The position numbers and the translations under genes are program-made. 64,000 nt of DNA, taken from NCBI GenBank assembly GCA_029204225.1, contig CM055107.1:14692900-14756899 (forward strand). The letters are read 5' to 3'. Numbering within the stretch: the stretch's first letter is position 1; the number at the start of each line of letters is the position of its first letter. Positions 1 to 12,141 of this stretch are shown here, one piece after another. The notes under the pieces are model-generated. The model worked only from the letters and a program-made list of their open reading frames with translations. It made no database searches and was not told where the DNA came from. The DNA comes from Diphasiastrum complanatum. Its lineage: Eukaryota > Streptophyta > Lycopodiopsida > Lycopodiales > Lycopodiaceae.

Positions 1-47
1 TGCGCTTTGTTAGTATAATCAAGAATTGTATGATCAGTTGTTCTACA
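1..47 (-). mobile_element. Start of a copia LTR (family X), cut by the window edge
   Basis: On the minus strand this piece begins TGTAGAACAACTGATC directly after a purine-rich tract, matching the LTR starts at 31979 and 18039. Only the first 47 bases are inside the window. Confidence 0.6.
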
Positions 48-211
48 ACTCCCTCTCAGGTGGGCAGTTGGATTAACTCCAATCTTCTTCGCTGCTTCTC
101 GAACAAAGCTTTACTGAGTGGCTTTGTAAAGATATCAGTTGTTATTTCCTCTGTGGATATGAAGACTGTCTTCATTACCTTCTTCTCGACTGAGTCCCGA
201 ATCACATCATT
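48..211 (-). pseudogene. Ty1/copia pol 3' end (RNase H tail), truncated
   Basis: The reverse complement reads as the conserved end of a copia polyprotein, including the ADIFTK-type signature (here TDIFTKPLSKAL) followed by EKQRRRLELIQLP and a stop. Purines of a polypurine tract and an LTR start follow immediately. The closest relative in the window is the RNase H fragment ending near 31978. Homology stops abruptly at about 211, where an unrelated dispersed repeat begins, so this is a broken remnant and not an active element. Confidence 0.75.
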
Positions 212-700
212 ACTCACCATCTTAAGAATCATCATATTTCCATATAATCATCTAATGAGCTTTAAGTATCAATTTATGATCCGTCAATCATAAACATTTA
301 GAATCTTATGATTCTCAATCATAATTTATCGGATTCTAAACCCATACTTAAACATTTAGAGATATTGGAATATATGCATGTCATACCACTCAAGAAATAT
401 AAGAAACATTCTGAAATCTTTTCCACAAGGAAAATTATTGGATTCCAAGAATATTCTTTGAACCTGATTCTTAACCAGAATATGAGTTCCAAATTCTACA
501 ATCAACCTAGTGATTAAAGACCAGTATAACATTTGTCTTTTACAAATATAAACTTTATACAGTCACCTAGAACCACATCTAGAGATTATAAAGTTCTACT
601 AAATTCCAACTGAATTCAGTGGTTATCTTTGACATTAGTTAGACTCTGTCATCCAATATGTATATATGAGCTCACTGGAATAAAGTCACTAACTTAGGCT
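212..700. repeat. Dispersed repeat R, copy 1
   Basis: This AT-rich block is clearly similar along its whole length to 60597-61065, including the shared words CTTTTCCACAAGGAAAATTA and TATAAACTTTATACAGTCAC. No coding potential is seen. It abuts copia pol on the left and an LTR fragment on the right, so it may belong to a larger unrecognised element. Confidence 0.7.
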
Positions 701-820
701 ATTTCTCCTTCAAGAAATATTATATATCAAGAATCTTATATATTCTATGCATAGTTCTCATAAATGAATCCGATCACTCACTAATCATGTGTCTTATAAG
801 CAATATAGATCCAAATAACT

Positions 821-978
821 TCCGCATATAATTTTCACACGTATATTCAATCAGAACTAATATTGTTCTATTAGTACATAGATCAAATAAAATTGAGATT
901 GAAGACACTAATATCAGTTTGATTTACTCAAACTTGCATCGTGTTCTCTGTGGAAGAATAATTACTATTTTTCCTATA
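821..978 (+). mobile_element. Copia LTR family X, 3' end fragment
   Basis: This matches the last ~146 bp of the LTR at 18039-18986 (shared word TTGTTCTATTAGTACATAGA) and ends CCTATA where that LTR ends CCTACA. No primer-binding site follows, so it is a detached LTR end. Confidence 0.65.
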
Positions 979-1569
979 GATTCAAGTTGAGCTTCCATCA
1001 GGTTGTAGATGTGCCAATTGACAAGCAGGGTACATCACCATTATACTACAAACCATAGAGTTAAGAAGAGAAGCAAGGCCCTGTCGGTTGTGAGCTGATA
1101 GGAACCTGTTATCATTGTCAGTAGAACCAGTAGAGAAGTGTGTAGAGAGAATCGGCAAACATTCGCGCCGGTTGATATTGACAATATTCTTGAATCATGC
1201 TAAAGCACTCGTATCTTACAGTCTATCTTCTAGTCCTTTGTGCTTCTGACTGTCTATTTGTTTTCTTGCATTCATCATTTTTTTACAAGCACGCTTTCAA
1301 TCTCTTCTCTGAGATCACCCATACACAAACAGTTCCAGAAACCCACCGCCCCATCGCTCTCCACCGTTTCTAGCACTTTTTCAGGGGAGGAAGAATAGTC
1401 AGTTGAATTGACATTTTCACTCGACAACCCAATTTAAAAATTACTTGTGACGTGCACTCAAACGATGCAAAAAATTCTGTTCGACGAGCCCGTTCGACAA
1501 TTGCATCCGACGACCTGCCAAAAACATTTTCTGTCCCCGACGATTGCATCCAATGACTAGTCAAAACCA
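979..1569. other. Unassigned intergenic sequence
   Basis: No convincing reading frame is seen. From about 1440 the motif GCATCCGACGA and variants appear several times, the same motif that is dense at 2790-3050 on the other side of the gag remnant. Confidence 0.4.
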
Positions 1570-2716
1570 TTGTATCCAATGATTACATCTGAGGACATTC
1601 TGTCCGTGCATCCCAACGACCAATCCCACCATACCACAAGATCCGATAACGAACACCCAGATTGGAATTACCAAAGTTCAACGGTAATGTGGACTCTAGA
1701 TATTTACAAGTCTTTGAAAATGCATGCGAAGTATATGGAGAATATATTGGATGCAAAAGTCCAACTATTTTCAATGACCATGGTGGATAAAACATGAGAG
1801 TGGTTTTTTAACCTCGATCGTGATGATAGACAAGATTGGTCCGAGTTGAAAGAGTCCTTTATTAAATGCTTCCAACCTTTCAAACTCACAAAAAGCCCAT
1901 TTGTACGCTTTAGTAATATATAAAAAAAAATGAATGCGTACGTGACTATATCGAGCACTGTCCAAGAATAGTCAACTGATAAAATATTGATCATATGGTT
2001 TTTAGTTGGTCTTCCCAAACGCATCCAGAAAGAGCTTAAACCTAGCGAAGAGTATCAGACTCTTAAATCCGCTATGTTTGATGCCATCTATGAAGAAGAT
2101 GAAGGGTTCGATGATGAGGACCATAAAGAGAAAAGAGCTCACCGTGTTTTCAATGATAATCGTCCAAGGGAGCCAAGAGATTTAGACCAAGTCTGGAAAT
2201 CTCCGTTCGAGTTGATGAATCAACAACATCAACTACATATGGAGAAACTCAACAAAGAGTTTCAACAAGCCTTAAAATCTATCCAATGTCAGTTGCCGGG
2301 GCAATTGCCATCTGGTAACGCTATCCACAGGCGAGAAGACACCTAGTGCCCACAATGTCGTGGAGCACATACTGGTAATGAGTGTTCATTACACCGACCT
2401 TACAAAACGCAGCATTGTGTACTTTGTGATACGACCACTCATATTGCATCAAGTTGTAGGTACAACCCACATAACATGCAATATTTTAGACCACAACAAT
2501 ATACACCACGTGGATAACCACAAGCACCATATAACTCACGTTATATGAGTCCAGTCCAATTCCATGAATTGGCTAGACCACAACCACCTACACAAACAAC
2601 AATGCTTGGCACTCCCAGCTCCAAGAGGCATTTATGAAATCGAGCATACCAGTTGGGTATCGCCAATTGTGGTGGTACCAAAGAAGAATGGTAAACTCCA
2701 AATCTCAAACTTCTAA
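1570..2716 (+). pseudogene. Ty3/gypsy gag remnant fused to an RT fragment
   Basis: The plus strand reads, with several stops and frame changes, as a retrotransposon gag: a capsid-like segment (WFLVGLPKRIQKELKPSEEY near 1993), a charged linker, then two zinc-knuckle-like motifs. The first is a CX2CX3HX4C variant at about 2347-2385 and the second CX2CX4HX4C at about 2420-2460. The sequence then jumps at 2618-2716 to the reverse-transcriptase signature WVSPIVVVPKKNGKLQI. Protease and the start of RT are missing, so an internal deletion joined gag to RT. It is a dead gypsy copy. Confidence 0.7.
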
Positions 2717-3085
2717 ACTTTAACTTTTCCAAAACTTTCAGCCTTGTCTTTTTTCACTTCTACATTGTTTTTTTTTATTAGCAAAGTTTCTTGCCTTAGT
2801 GCATCCTAATCTGCATCCAACTTTGCATATTTATTTTGCATCTGCCAAGTACATTACCTTTTTGCATCCGACAACTTACTTTTTTTTTGCATCCAACAGT
2901 TGTATTTTTTTTCCATTCGACCGCTTGCATTTTTGCGTCTGACACTATACATCTAATTGCATCCGCTATTCCATTTGACATTGCATCCGACAATTGTATT
3001 TGCCATTTGCGTCCGCCACTATAGCTGGCAGACTCCATCCGACACCCAATCCAGAGAATACAAAAAAAAAAATCCAATTTTTTTT
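2717..3085. repeat. Degenerate GCATCCGACA-type short repeat in T-rich DNA
   Basis: About ten variants of GCATCCGACA or GCGTCCGCCA occur at irregular 20-40 bp spacing, separated by T-runs. The same motif lies before the gag remnant at 1470-1630, suggesting it belongs to the retroelement's noncoding part. Confidence 0.5.
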
Positions 3086-4000
3086 TAAAATGGGACGCTC
3101 TTCAAGTAGCTATAATTTAAAATTCCTTAATGGAAAGGGCATCAAATCCTCTACCTGATGTACTAGGCGTATGAAAATTTCAACGAGAAAGAGCTCACCT
3201 TCCATGTTGATCTACAAAACTTTTATCTCTACGTCGTAGCAACCTCACCTCTTTCGGCTTCCCAAATGACCATAAGGGAGAAGCCGATGAAGCTGACAAA
3301 CATGCAACAACAGCCGTATGTCAAGTTCCTTGATACCTCAATCGACAAATAGAAGAACAAGGATGGCATCCTCCTCAAAGCCATTAAATACAAGAAATTG
3401 GGAGTTGCCTGTGCCTACCTCACCAAAAGTACACCTACACACGAAAGGCACATTTGTTGAGGATTTCTCTCCAGATTTTTGCCATGTTGGGATAATCCTA
3501 TGAGGGCCAAAAAAACATGTATAATTGGGCCGGGATCATCTCCAGACAGTTGATCGATGCCTTACAAAAGAGAGCCCCCATCACATCCTTGGGCTACATC
3601 TTTTTTGATCTGGCTCGAAGTCAGCCATCCATTGACTTGAAGCTTACCTTGGCTCCATGAGACGTTGCGGCTAGCCGAGGCTATAAACCATCAACAACTT
3701 CAGCCACACCTTCCCAACCAGCTGCTACAGTTCATGAGCTTCGAACCAGGAAACGCCATAAGAGGTCATCCCCACAAGCCTCCAGACTTGCTAATACCAC
3801 ACCACTAGCAAAGAAGCAACAACGCAAGGTCACCACAGCAAACCGGCTCCTGATTCAGAGATGGAGTCCGATACTCCACCAGCTAAGACCAAGAAGCTGA
3901 TTCCAAGGAAGAAGAAGCATATGGCTAGATATGAGGATATCCCATCCAATAGTGAGGACAATGACGATGAAGAGGAGGGCAGCCTATAGACGAGACGAAC
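3086..4000 (+). pseudogene. Degenerate retroelement ORF with basic C-terminal tail
   Basis: Broken plus-strand frames look protein-derived. One reads NWAGIISRQLIDALQKRAP, then SLGYIFFDLARSQ, and after a stop a Ser/Thr/Lys/Arg-rich tail with a basic cluster (RKRHKR) like a nuclear-localisation signal. Such segments resemble the plant-mobile-domain-like extra ORF of some gypsy elements, but that is inference from the general pattern. Multiple stops rule out function. Confidence 0.35.
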
Positions 4001-4960
4001 AAGACACCGAAAACTTCACCTACTACCTCCTAACCTCAACTCCAGATCATGGACACCTAGCAGGCACAATTACTTGCTTGAAGATCTAGAACTCAGTCAC
4101 CATCCGAGTCATTTCACGTTTTGTAATCACCCCCTCATGTCTAGTAGATAGTTGATTCTGTGGTGGCCATACAACCACAGGCAACAATTTTCGGAGAGGG
4201 AGAAAGGGAGCTGCCCGCAACTACATGTGTATCCATTAACAAGACATAAGATTCAGAAATAGATTCATCAAATCCTTCCAACAAATGTTTGATTCAATCA
4301 GTTTGTTTGCCATCTTGGCTACTGCGGCTTGGAGAACTACAATTTTTGAGAAAACTCCAGAATCAATCAGGAGTTATGTGGCCAACCCTCGCCAATTGCA
4401 TGTAGATCCATACAATGTTCCAATGCCACGAAGAAAAAAGTGGAAAGATCTGGGAGTGGCCATGGACAAGATCACGATCCATACACCAAATTGGTTAGTA
4501 ATTCACCAATCTTATGATTGGTTAGTAATTCACCAATCTTTGACACTCTCCCAATCCAACAGTGAGGCAATCAGCACTCTTTGCAAAAGATTTGACTCTA
4601 CTGGCATCCGTTGCTACTCGATGGGATGATTGCCTCCAACCTTGGCTTTTGATCCAAATAAACCAATGGTGTCAGATAGTGTCAAAGTCTAGCTGCCAGT
4701 CGCAAGATTATATTTTCATGCTGCCATGATGGGAGGCTCCTAGGAATCCCGATTCACTGCTTGGACAACCTCAAAGTGGATCGCCGGAGCCCATAGGTGT
4801 TTTTTGCCACACAACCTGATTTCAACACTGCTCGACTCGACTTCATGGAGAAGGTGCAGTATTATTTAATAAAACTACGACGAGATGCTAATAAAAGCCC
4901 ACAGTAACTCAATCTTGCAGGTGTTGTGGGATCGCCACCAGTTTTGGTGGAGGATATTGT
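4001..4960. other. Probable continuation of decayed retroelement
   Basis: A 114-codon frame at 4285-4629 is open but unrecognised. It contains a perfect 26-bp tandem duplication (about 4490-4541, TTGGTTAGTAATTCACCAAT repeated). The composition and position suggest more of the preceding element. No family is recognised. Confidence 0.3.
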
Positions 4961-6497
4961 TGGAGGGTTTGTGGATCCCGAGGCAATTCTAACCCTAGTT
5001 AATAAGTGAGAGGGATTTGGCACCCTACGTGTGTAAGTCCAACCCGATGATCACATAGTTATTTGATAAATAGAAGGTCAATAAATGGACTTTAGGCCTT
5101 TTTGCGGGACTTTTAATGTCTTAGGTGTTAAAATATCACTTCCAACTTGTTGTATCTTGTAGATCTCAAGTTATTTGAGCTTGATAGGATCTCACACGTG
5201 TGGAGTCTATTCCCACGTGTGAAAGAATGTACATAAGTAGCTTGATCTACACTAGTGTGAAATTGACCTTTGAGTAGAATCTTGAAAATGGTCAAATTGG
5301 TCAAACTTTTGTAAATAGATTGGACTTCCATGTGAATGAGTTATTACTCACACATGTCAAGATATCATTCACACGCATGGATAAGCTTCTAGAAGATAAG
5401 ATAGGAAGATTCCATTAGATCCTATTTTATAGGGAATATTCCTATAAATGTGGAAGACTAGCTTTTTGTTTTCTAGCCAAAGAGAATAGTCAACTTTGGG
5501 AAATGAGCACATATGACTCCCATTGGTGGATTTGGATGACTAGGCACTCTTCACACGTGTGAAGGCCTGTTGGACAGTGCACAGCTCGTGGATGTACTTG
5601 ATCTATAAAGAAATCAACCAAATCAATAACAAGCTAATGTGACATTGGCAAATTCTAGTTTTGTTGAGATTTCCACATTCGTCTTGATTTTTAATGAATG
5701 AAATGCATTTGTAAGTTAATGTACTTTACTCTCTGTAAATAGGCCGTACAGGTACTGTCCTCCACACGTGTGAGGCCGCCCATCCATGTGTTTGATCATT
5801 TGATCCATTGCTCTTGCTTAAATCATAGTGTAAAGCATCTAGATCGAGATCTAACATCTAGAACTTGATAGATCTTTGGATTAAGCAATCAATAACTCTT
5901 AATGATTGATAGTACAATCAATATTTGTCCTTTTTTTTTTTTAAAATTGACATGGTATAGTCTAAGAGTGATCTAAATGATTAATGGTACTTGAGAAATC
6001 ATTGACAATTTGTTGTTTTTGAGTTCTAATTGAGAGGGCGAGTTCAAAGAGAGAAGTAACATCATTGTTTTTGGTCAAGATCGATTTGTGGGCTGCTGAA
6101 GTACTGTCCACACGTGTGAAACCGTATAGCAACCTTCAAATTAACTTTCATAAGTGTTTTTTGATCCAAAAAAGTGCATACTAGTCCAAAATTCAAGGTT
6201 TTTAGTGCATTGTCTAGATCTAGTTCAATCTATTGAATGCTAATGATCAAATAGTGATTTGATTCATTGAAGTAATTCATTTTGAAGCATTAAATCAAAT
6301 CTTTAAGGCTGATTTGTTCAGATCTTATTCTTTGTGGAGTGAATTGCTAAGATATTTGTAGTTGATCTATTATACCATCATCCAAGTTGAACTAGGATTG
6401 ATTGGGCCAAGATTAGAAGCTTCTTGAAATCTAGAAATCTATCTTAGATCACACCTTATCAAGAGAACTTTGAGCGTCTCATAGGCTTTCATTCAAA
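4961..6497 (+). mobile_element. Probable 5' LTR/leader of copia-1
   Basis: This noncoding stretch directly precedes a copia gag ATG. It contains four perfect CACACGTGTG palindromes (5193, 5552, 5763, 6109) and several near copies. I could not find a canonical TG...CA LTR pair or a primer-binding site, and the matching 3' LTR is absent because the element is truncated at 9041. The exact left edge is uncertain. Confidence 0.4.
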
Positions 6498-9041
6498 ATG
6501 ACATCCATGGGTGGATATATATATATGTTAAAATCTGGTGAGAAACTAACTTCCACAAACTATTCCATTTGGAAAGTAAGAATGGAATCACTACTAGTGG
6601 TTCATGATCTCTTTGATATTGTCTTAAGAGTTGAGGAAGAGCCTCAAGCTCCCCAAGAACAACTAAAATACATGAAGAGGATTAGATTAGCCCTACATTG
6701 CTTGAAGTTAAATGTAAGCAATGACCTCTTGAAGGAGGTGGCTTCTTGTACCACATCAAAAGAGGCTTGGGTTCACTAAAGAACATTTATGAATCCAATA
6801 ACACTTCAAGAGGGCTTATGCTAAGAAACTTGATCTTGCAAAGCATGAGGGGAAGTGGAGAAAATGGACAAGAGTATGTCCTAAGGATAAAATCCTTGAA
6901 CAAAGAATTGGGATCTATAGGAGAGAAGATCCAAGATAATGAACTAGTACAAGTAATCTTGAATGGATTAGGAGATGAGTTCTCTAATCTAGTTCAATCT
7001 TTTGCTATTCAAGACCAACTTCCATCAATTGAAAAATTGCATAATGTTCTTGTGGCCGAGGAGAGTAGGATTCTACATCTCAAAACAAGAATGGGGTCCT
7101 TATGACTACATAATGGTGATGAGAAAGCAAACTTCACATCTAAAGGCAAGAAGAAGTCTCATCCTTTCAAAAGATCCAAGGCAAGGAGGCCGAGGCAAAG
7201 GATGGAGCATCTACCTCCAAAGGGAAGCAAAAGAACAAAGCAAAGTTGAAGTGTTTCTTTTGTGGGAAGAAAGGACACTTTGCTTCCGAATGCTATAAGA
7301 AGAAGAATGCACAATGGAATGAAGATCAAGGAAATCTTGCACAAGGGCAGGAGGAAGAGGATGGCTTCAACACATCCTTGATGGTAGCACCTACACCAAC
7401 ATCAAGCCAAGAAACATGGTGGATTGATAGTGGGGCTAGTTCCCACATGCCATTCAACAAGCATTATTTCTCTTATCTACTTTCTTGCAATGATTCTAAG
7501 AAATCAATCTACACAGCTAGTGATCAAGAATGCAAGATAGATGGCATAGGATCTATTCCATTATGCTTAGGATCATCTAAAAGGATAGATCTTGATAATG
7601 TTTTGTATGTTCCATCCATTACAAAATACTTGCTTAGTGTTGGTCAATTAATGGACAATGGACTAGATGTACATTTCAAGAATGGAGTGTGTTCCATCTT
7701 GAAAAATAATAAGTGCATAGCTAGTGGCATTAAGCAAGGAAGGATTTTCAAGTTGGATGCTAATGTGGCTATTGAAAGTGTGAATATGGTTAGGGAGGAG
7801 TTGACTCAAGTGGAGCTTTGGCACAAAAGATTGGGCCATCCTAATCTTCAATCAATGGAATCCATGGCATCAAATGAGCTAGATCTTGGCCTACCAAAAG
7901 CTTTCAAGAAGTGTGGCAAAGTGTGTGAGGCATGTGGCCTTGCAAAGTCACACAAGACTTTCTACAATAGATCTTTAACAAGATCTACCTCACCTTTAGA
8001 TCTTATCCATGCGGATGTACATACTTTTTCTCATGAAAGTAATGGAAAAGCTTTAATGTATGTGACTTTTATTGATGATTGTACTAGATACACTTGGATT
8101 GAATTATTGCCTAAGAAAAGCCTTGTATATGAAGCTTTTGTAAAGTTTAAGTCTCTAGTGGAAAAGCAACTTAGTTCTTGCATTAAAGTTCTAAGATGTG
8201 ATAATGGAGGAGAGTATATCTCCAACAAGATGAGAGACTTTTGTGAGATCAATGGCATTAAGAGAGAACTCACTTGTCCTTACACCCCCCAACAAAATGG
8301 GGTGGCCGAGAGAAAAAATAGGAGTCTTTGTGAATGTGCAAAGTCTTTAAGACTTGATGCATCTCTATCCATCACTTTTTGGGGGGAGGCCATAACTTGT
8401 GCTAATTACTTATGTAATAGGCTTCCTAGTAGTGCTATTGGGGGGGTCTCACCATTTCAAGCTTTGTTTGGCAATAAGCCCAATGTAAAAGATTTTAAAG
8501 TGTTTGGATGTATATGTTATGTCCACATTCCTTTGGAAACAAGAAGGAAAGAAGATGCAACTTCCTTCAAAGGAATATTTGTAGGCTATAGTGAAAATAG
8601 CAAAGGATATAGGATATTTGATCCTATTTCAAATAAAGTAAAAGTTAGCAAGGATGTCTTGTTTGATGAATCTCAAAGTTACAAGTTGTCTCCAAATTCA
8701 TCAAATCTCTTAGGTGATGAAGATCTTGCAACACCCGAGGAGGAGCCTCTTGAAAGTGATCTTTTGGAAGATCAAAACCATGTGCCAAAGGAGCCGAGAA
8801 GTTTCACAAGGAGCAAGGCTGAGCCTTCAAGGCTCACATACTTTGAGAAAGGAAAGCATAGGGAAGACACATCTCCTTCTACCTCTTACTCTTTTCTAAC
8901 CACAATGCTTGAAGAGCCATCATGTTATGAAGATGCAAGTAGATCACAAATTTGGAGAGATGCAGTGCAAGTAGAGTTTGATGCTTTGATAGATAATCAA
9001 ACTTGGAATCTTGTACACCTTCCATATGGGAAGAAGCCACT
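6498..9041 (+). pseudogene. Ty1/copia gag-pol, truncated in reverse transcriptase
   Basis: Copia polyprotein in conserved order. Gag starts at the ATG at 6498 and has a frameshift near 6770 and another shift plus a TGA near 7100. A zinc knuckle CFFCGKKGHFASEC lies at about 7252, followed by the protease motif WWIDSGASSHMPF (about 7420). The GAG-pre-integrase motif ELWHKRLGHPN is near 7815. The integrase has the catalytic triad in HADVHTF, RCDNGGEY and NGVAERKN. Its C-terminal domain ends near 8680, followed by a short acidic linker. RT is cut after NQTWNLVHLPYGKKPL at about 9041, where CACTA-derived sequence begins. RNase H and the 3' LTR are missing, so it cannot transpose on its own. Confidence 0.9.
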
Positions 9042-9364
9042 TGCATGTCTCACATGTGTCGGGAAGAGGCACTGGCATTAGAGTCCATGGGGGAAGGACT
9101 CCCACCGGGTAGACCCTCGTGGAAGGGGGGAACACCTTGATCGGAGGGTTGTGGGGACTGGATCTCCTTAGAACGAGATGATGTGGACAATCTACCTGAA
9201 CTCCGTGCATCCCAACGAGCCCATAGTCTCTCCATGATCCTACCTGCACGCGAGGGAGACATCCCATCCATATAACTGAGGACTTCATCATCACTCATGG
9301 ATGAAAAATGGGATGACCTGCGACTGCGGCCAGATCCGTGACTTGGAGATGTGTCATGAGACAT
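9042..9364 (-). pseudogene. CACTA-type accessory ORF, copy B (N-terminal part)
   Basis: The minus-strand frame starts MSHDTSPSHGSGRSRRSSHF at 9364 and is Ser/Arg/Pro-rich with a segment FSSMSDDEVLSYMDGMSPSR. It is clearly related to the frame starting MSNTRSPSQRSGHSRGSS at 16726 (copy A). The frame is lost near 9050, at the junction with copia-1. Copy A continues into a segment that resembles the plant transposase (Ptta/En/Spm) family, so this is probably the 5' end of the same gene type. Confidence 0.55.
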
Positions 9365-9750
9365 TGAGGATACGATTTGGAATAATCTCTACAAGCAATA
9401 AGATATATTTTCAGAACATGCAACTATGTAGAGTTAATTAGTGCAAGAAATAAATTCAAATAAATGAGTTAAGGGTCTAGGGTAGAACAAAAAAAGTGAT
9501 TCTATGCATTCAACCATAGGTGAATATATTACAGTACACCACAATAATCACACGTTAAACACAATAATTATACTTTATAATCAATAAATTAAACATTTCT
9601 ACATGGTTTTAGGGCCAAATACATCTCAATTACATGATTAGTCAAGGTTCAAGATTACTAGCTACATCAAAAGATGGCTGGCAAATGTACGAATAAAAAC
9701 TATAGATGTAAAAACATGAACACAAGCATCTGTAAACATGGAAAGGCTAG
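9365..9750. other. Intergenic AT-rich sequence
   Basis: Lies between the start of copy B and the end of copy A. No ORF, repeat or clear CACTA terminus was found. Confidence 0.4.
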
Positions 9751-9756
9751 CTATAG

Positions 9757-11130
9757 AGCCAAAACACTAGCTAGACCTATCCTTATCCTCCTCATCATCT
9801 CTGTCATGTGGACGTTGTTGTTCCTGCACATGCAAGACACATGAATTAGTCTTCCGAACAATCGTATGGGAGTCAGAGAGAATAGCAAGTTCAAAAAATA
9901 TAAAATGGCTTTCATGTCGTACTTGAAGAGCTGCATCCCAATTTATACGCACACCCTACCTCTCCAATAACTTGAGTATTGTCTGCGTACCGTGGAAATA
10001 CGCATGCATGTACTCGTCGTGTGTGGGAGAATGCCCCACGGTGGATCGCTGCACAAACATTCCAAATTTCGATCATATGAAGATGACATTTTATTCCAAC
10101 GTGTCTTACAAAAAACTCCCAAGAGTAAAAAAAAAAAAAAAATCAAAAGTCAAATATCACAAATGGATATAGGGTAGACTTACAAAGCGGGCTCGAAATT
10201 ATCCCTCGTTGCCATTGCCCAAGTGAGAAGGCCCCATGGTCTCTAGTTGGACTCTGGCTGCCTCTCGCTACTGTCTGAAGCATTCTAGATCATCTTAATA
10301 CTCTTTTTTTGCATGCTTCTAGTCCTCCTTATCCACATAGGAAGGCCTGCCTCTCTCAGCTTTCACTGCATCTCAAATCTCCGATTTGAGGTGGCTCATC
10401 ACAGCTCCCATGTGGCTCCTCATCCATTTTCGTGCAAATTCCATGTCTAGGGATGGGACAGGGAACTCACTACGTAGCTGGTCAATGACACGATTCTTGC
10501 GGTCATCGTTGACATCGTGCCAGTCATGAAAGATGTCTCTAGGAAAGTGAATATACATGAGCTCCTTGATGCGCGTGATGATCCTCTTACCACGGTTATT
10601 CTCAATGATGTGACCATCTCTGTCTATGTCATACGACGACGAGATGGCAGCTGATGGCAATGTGGCCCTGAGAGTATCTACGGGTATGGGAGATGTGGCC
10701 ATGGGAGTGTCTACGGGGGTGGCCTCAGGTATGAAAGATGCCTCGTCGACGGGAGAATACTGATGTTGTGGGGTACCGAGGGGAGAACAGCCAATGGGGG
10801 GCATCCGGATTGGAGAATAAATAGAGGGGATTGGAGGAGAGTAGGCTGAAAACCCCACGGTGAAACGTGACCCCATGGCACATAGCCAGGAGGAAATGAC
10901 TCAGTGGCAGTGGGTCCACTAAGAGGAAAAATGTGAGGGGTAAAAGTAGGCGTGCCGAGAATCTCAAGTATGACAGATGTAGGAGTCACAATATTGTGTG
11001 ATGTGCGTGCTGCCTCCTAGGTCAGTGTATCTCGAAGTAGGGACTCTCCACGACGATATGTGCTACGCGGATGTGCAGGACTCATGACCACGTCAAGGTC
11101 ATCACCACATCCTCCACAATAGAAGACACC
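9757..11130 (-). pseudogene. CACTA-type accessory ORF, copy A (3' part, Ptta/En/Spm-like)
   Basis: Minus-strand coding remains. From 10876 the frame is Pro/Ser/Thr-rich, then runs into a conserved-looking block: RIITRIKELMYIHFPRDIF, a DWHDVNDDRKNRVIDQLRSEF segment, and FARKWMRSHMGAVMSHLKSE ending at a stop near 10373. Related residues continue in shifted frames to about 9757 (NWDAALQVRHESHF, RPHDRDDEEDKDRSS). The block resembles the plant transposase (Ptta/En/Spm) domain; the assignment is by eye. Its 5' part lies at 16386-16726, separated by the gypsy insertion. Frameshifts and stops make it a pseudogene. Confidence 0.5.
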
Positions 11131-12050
11131 TGTTGTAAAGCTGACTTGGGTGCACCCAGCGTGCCCTGTAAGACTCAAAGGTGTGACACTCCCTAAGGTC
11201 CCAGAGCAAGTTAGAATGTCAAGGATTGAGCCTCTGACCTGTCGTGAGCCAGTCAAGTAGTCACAAAGTCATGAGCTAGCTCTAAAGCTCGAGTCATGGC
11301 CTAGTCAGGAAAGCAGGTTGATTCGGCCGCCGGGATGGCTCCCGGGACCCATGTCCGGGAGCCAGACTGATTCTGCCAGGCTTGTCAGGCTTAATCAGCA
11401 AAATAAAAACTAAGTCCTAAAAAGCGTGCTTTACCAGAAAGCACTATGTTTCAAACCAGAGGGGGTGCGCCGAATCACAACAAAACTATAGGGGGAGTCC
11501 GGCAGACAGAAACTTGGGCAGCTCAACCAGCGCCAGGAATCCAGTCGCCAGGTCTCAGCTCCCTCTACCAGCACGAGCCAGGCACAATGCCCAGCACGTG
11601 TTGGTGGCCCCGAGACCGGTCAGTCTATGTATGAATGTAACCTCTTCCAAATCTAATAAAGTTGATCCTTGGGGATGATTACCATTTCGGTTTCGCCTCC
11701 GGGACTGGTCCAAGTGGAAGGACCCTTACTACAAACTTTTTGTGTCGTTGGCGCCTAAGGGTCCCTGTCATCGACATGGGGCTTGCCGCTATGCCAATTG
11801 GTCAGTTTGGCGACCACTATGCCTTGGATTTCATGTGTGGCTTGTCTTTGCCTTTGGTTACCTTTTGGGGACGGATTCTATGTTGGCTTTCAGGTTGGTT
11901 GGGATTCCAGTTTTCTTAAGTCTGAATGGTTAAGCTTGTTACGTTTCTGAGTTGGCTTTTATGTAAGTGCATGATGGATGAATGTTAGACTTAAGCGCGT
12001 GTTGGGGAAACCGCTCAAGTCCCAGCGCCCTTTGAGGCGCCGGCACAACA
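11131..12050 (+). mobile_element. 5' LTR of gypsy element
   Basis: A 920-bp direct repeat of 15466-16385, bounded by TGTTGTAAAG and GGCACAACA. An AATAAA-like hexamer lies near 11656 in TCTAATAAAGTTG, the likely polyadenylation signal region. Confidence 0.92.
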
Positions 12051-12052
12051 TG

Positions 12053-12065
12053 TGGTATCAGAGCC
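12053..12065 (+). other. Primer-binding site (initiator-Met tRNA type)
   Basis: TGGTATCAGAGCC lies 2 bp after the end of the 5' LTR, the usual complement of the plant initiator methionine tRNA 3' end. Confidence 0.9.
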
Positions 12066-12141
12066 GACTAGCCGGTCAGCTACGCAAGTCTCATAGGGAT
12101 GGCCACGTTTTTGGGATTTGTCAGGACAACCGTTGCGCAAG

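Noticed and set aside
3318-3503. 61-codon plus-strand frame as a separate gene
   Set aside because: It sits within a decayed retroelement stretch with neighbouring broken frames; no independent support.
9972-10177. Plus-strand small frames near 10 kb
   Set aside because: They are shadows of the minus-strand CACTA-type remnant and a poly(A/K) run.
11662-11919. 85-codon frame in both gypsy LTRs (also 15997-16254)
   Set aside because: It lies wholly in LTR sequence with no domain. Its duplication reflects the LTR pair, not gene conservation.
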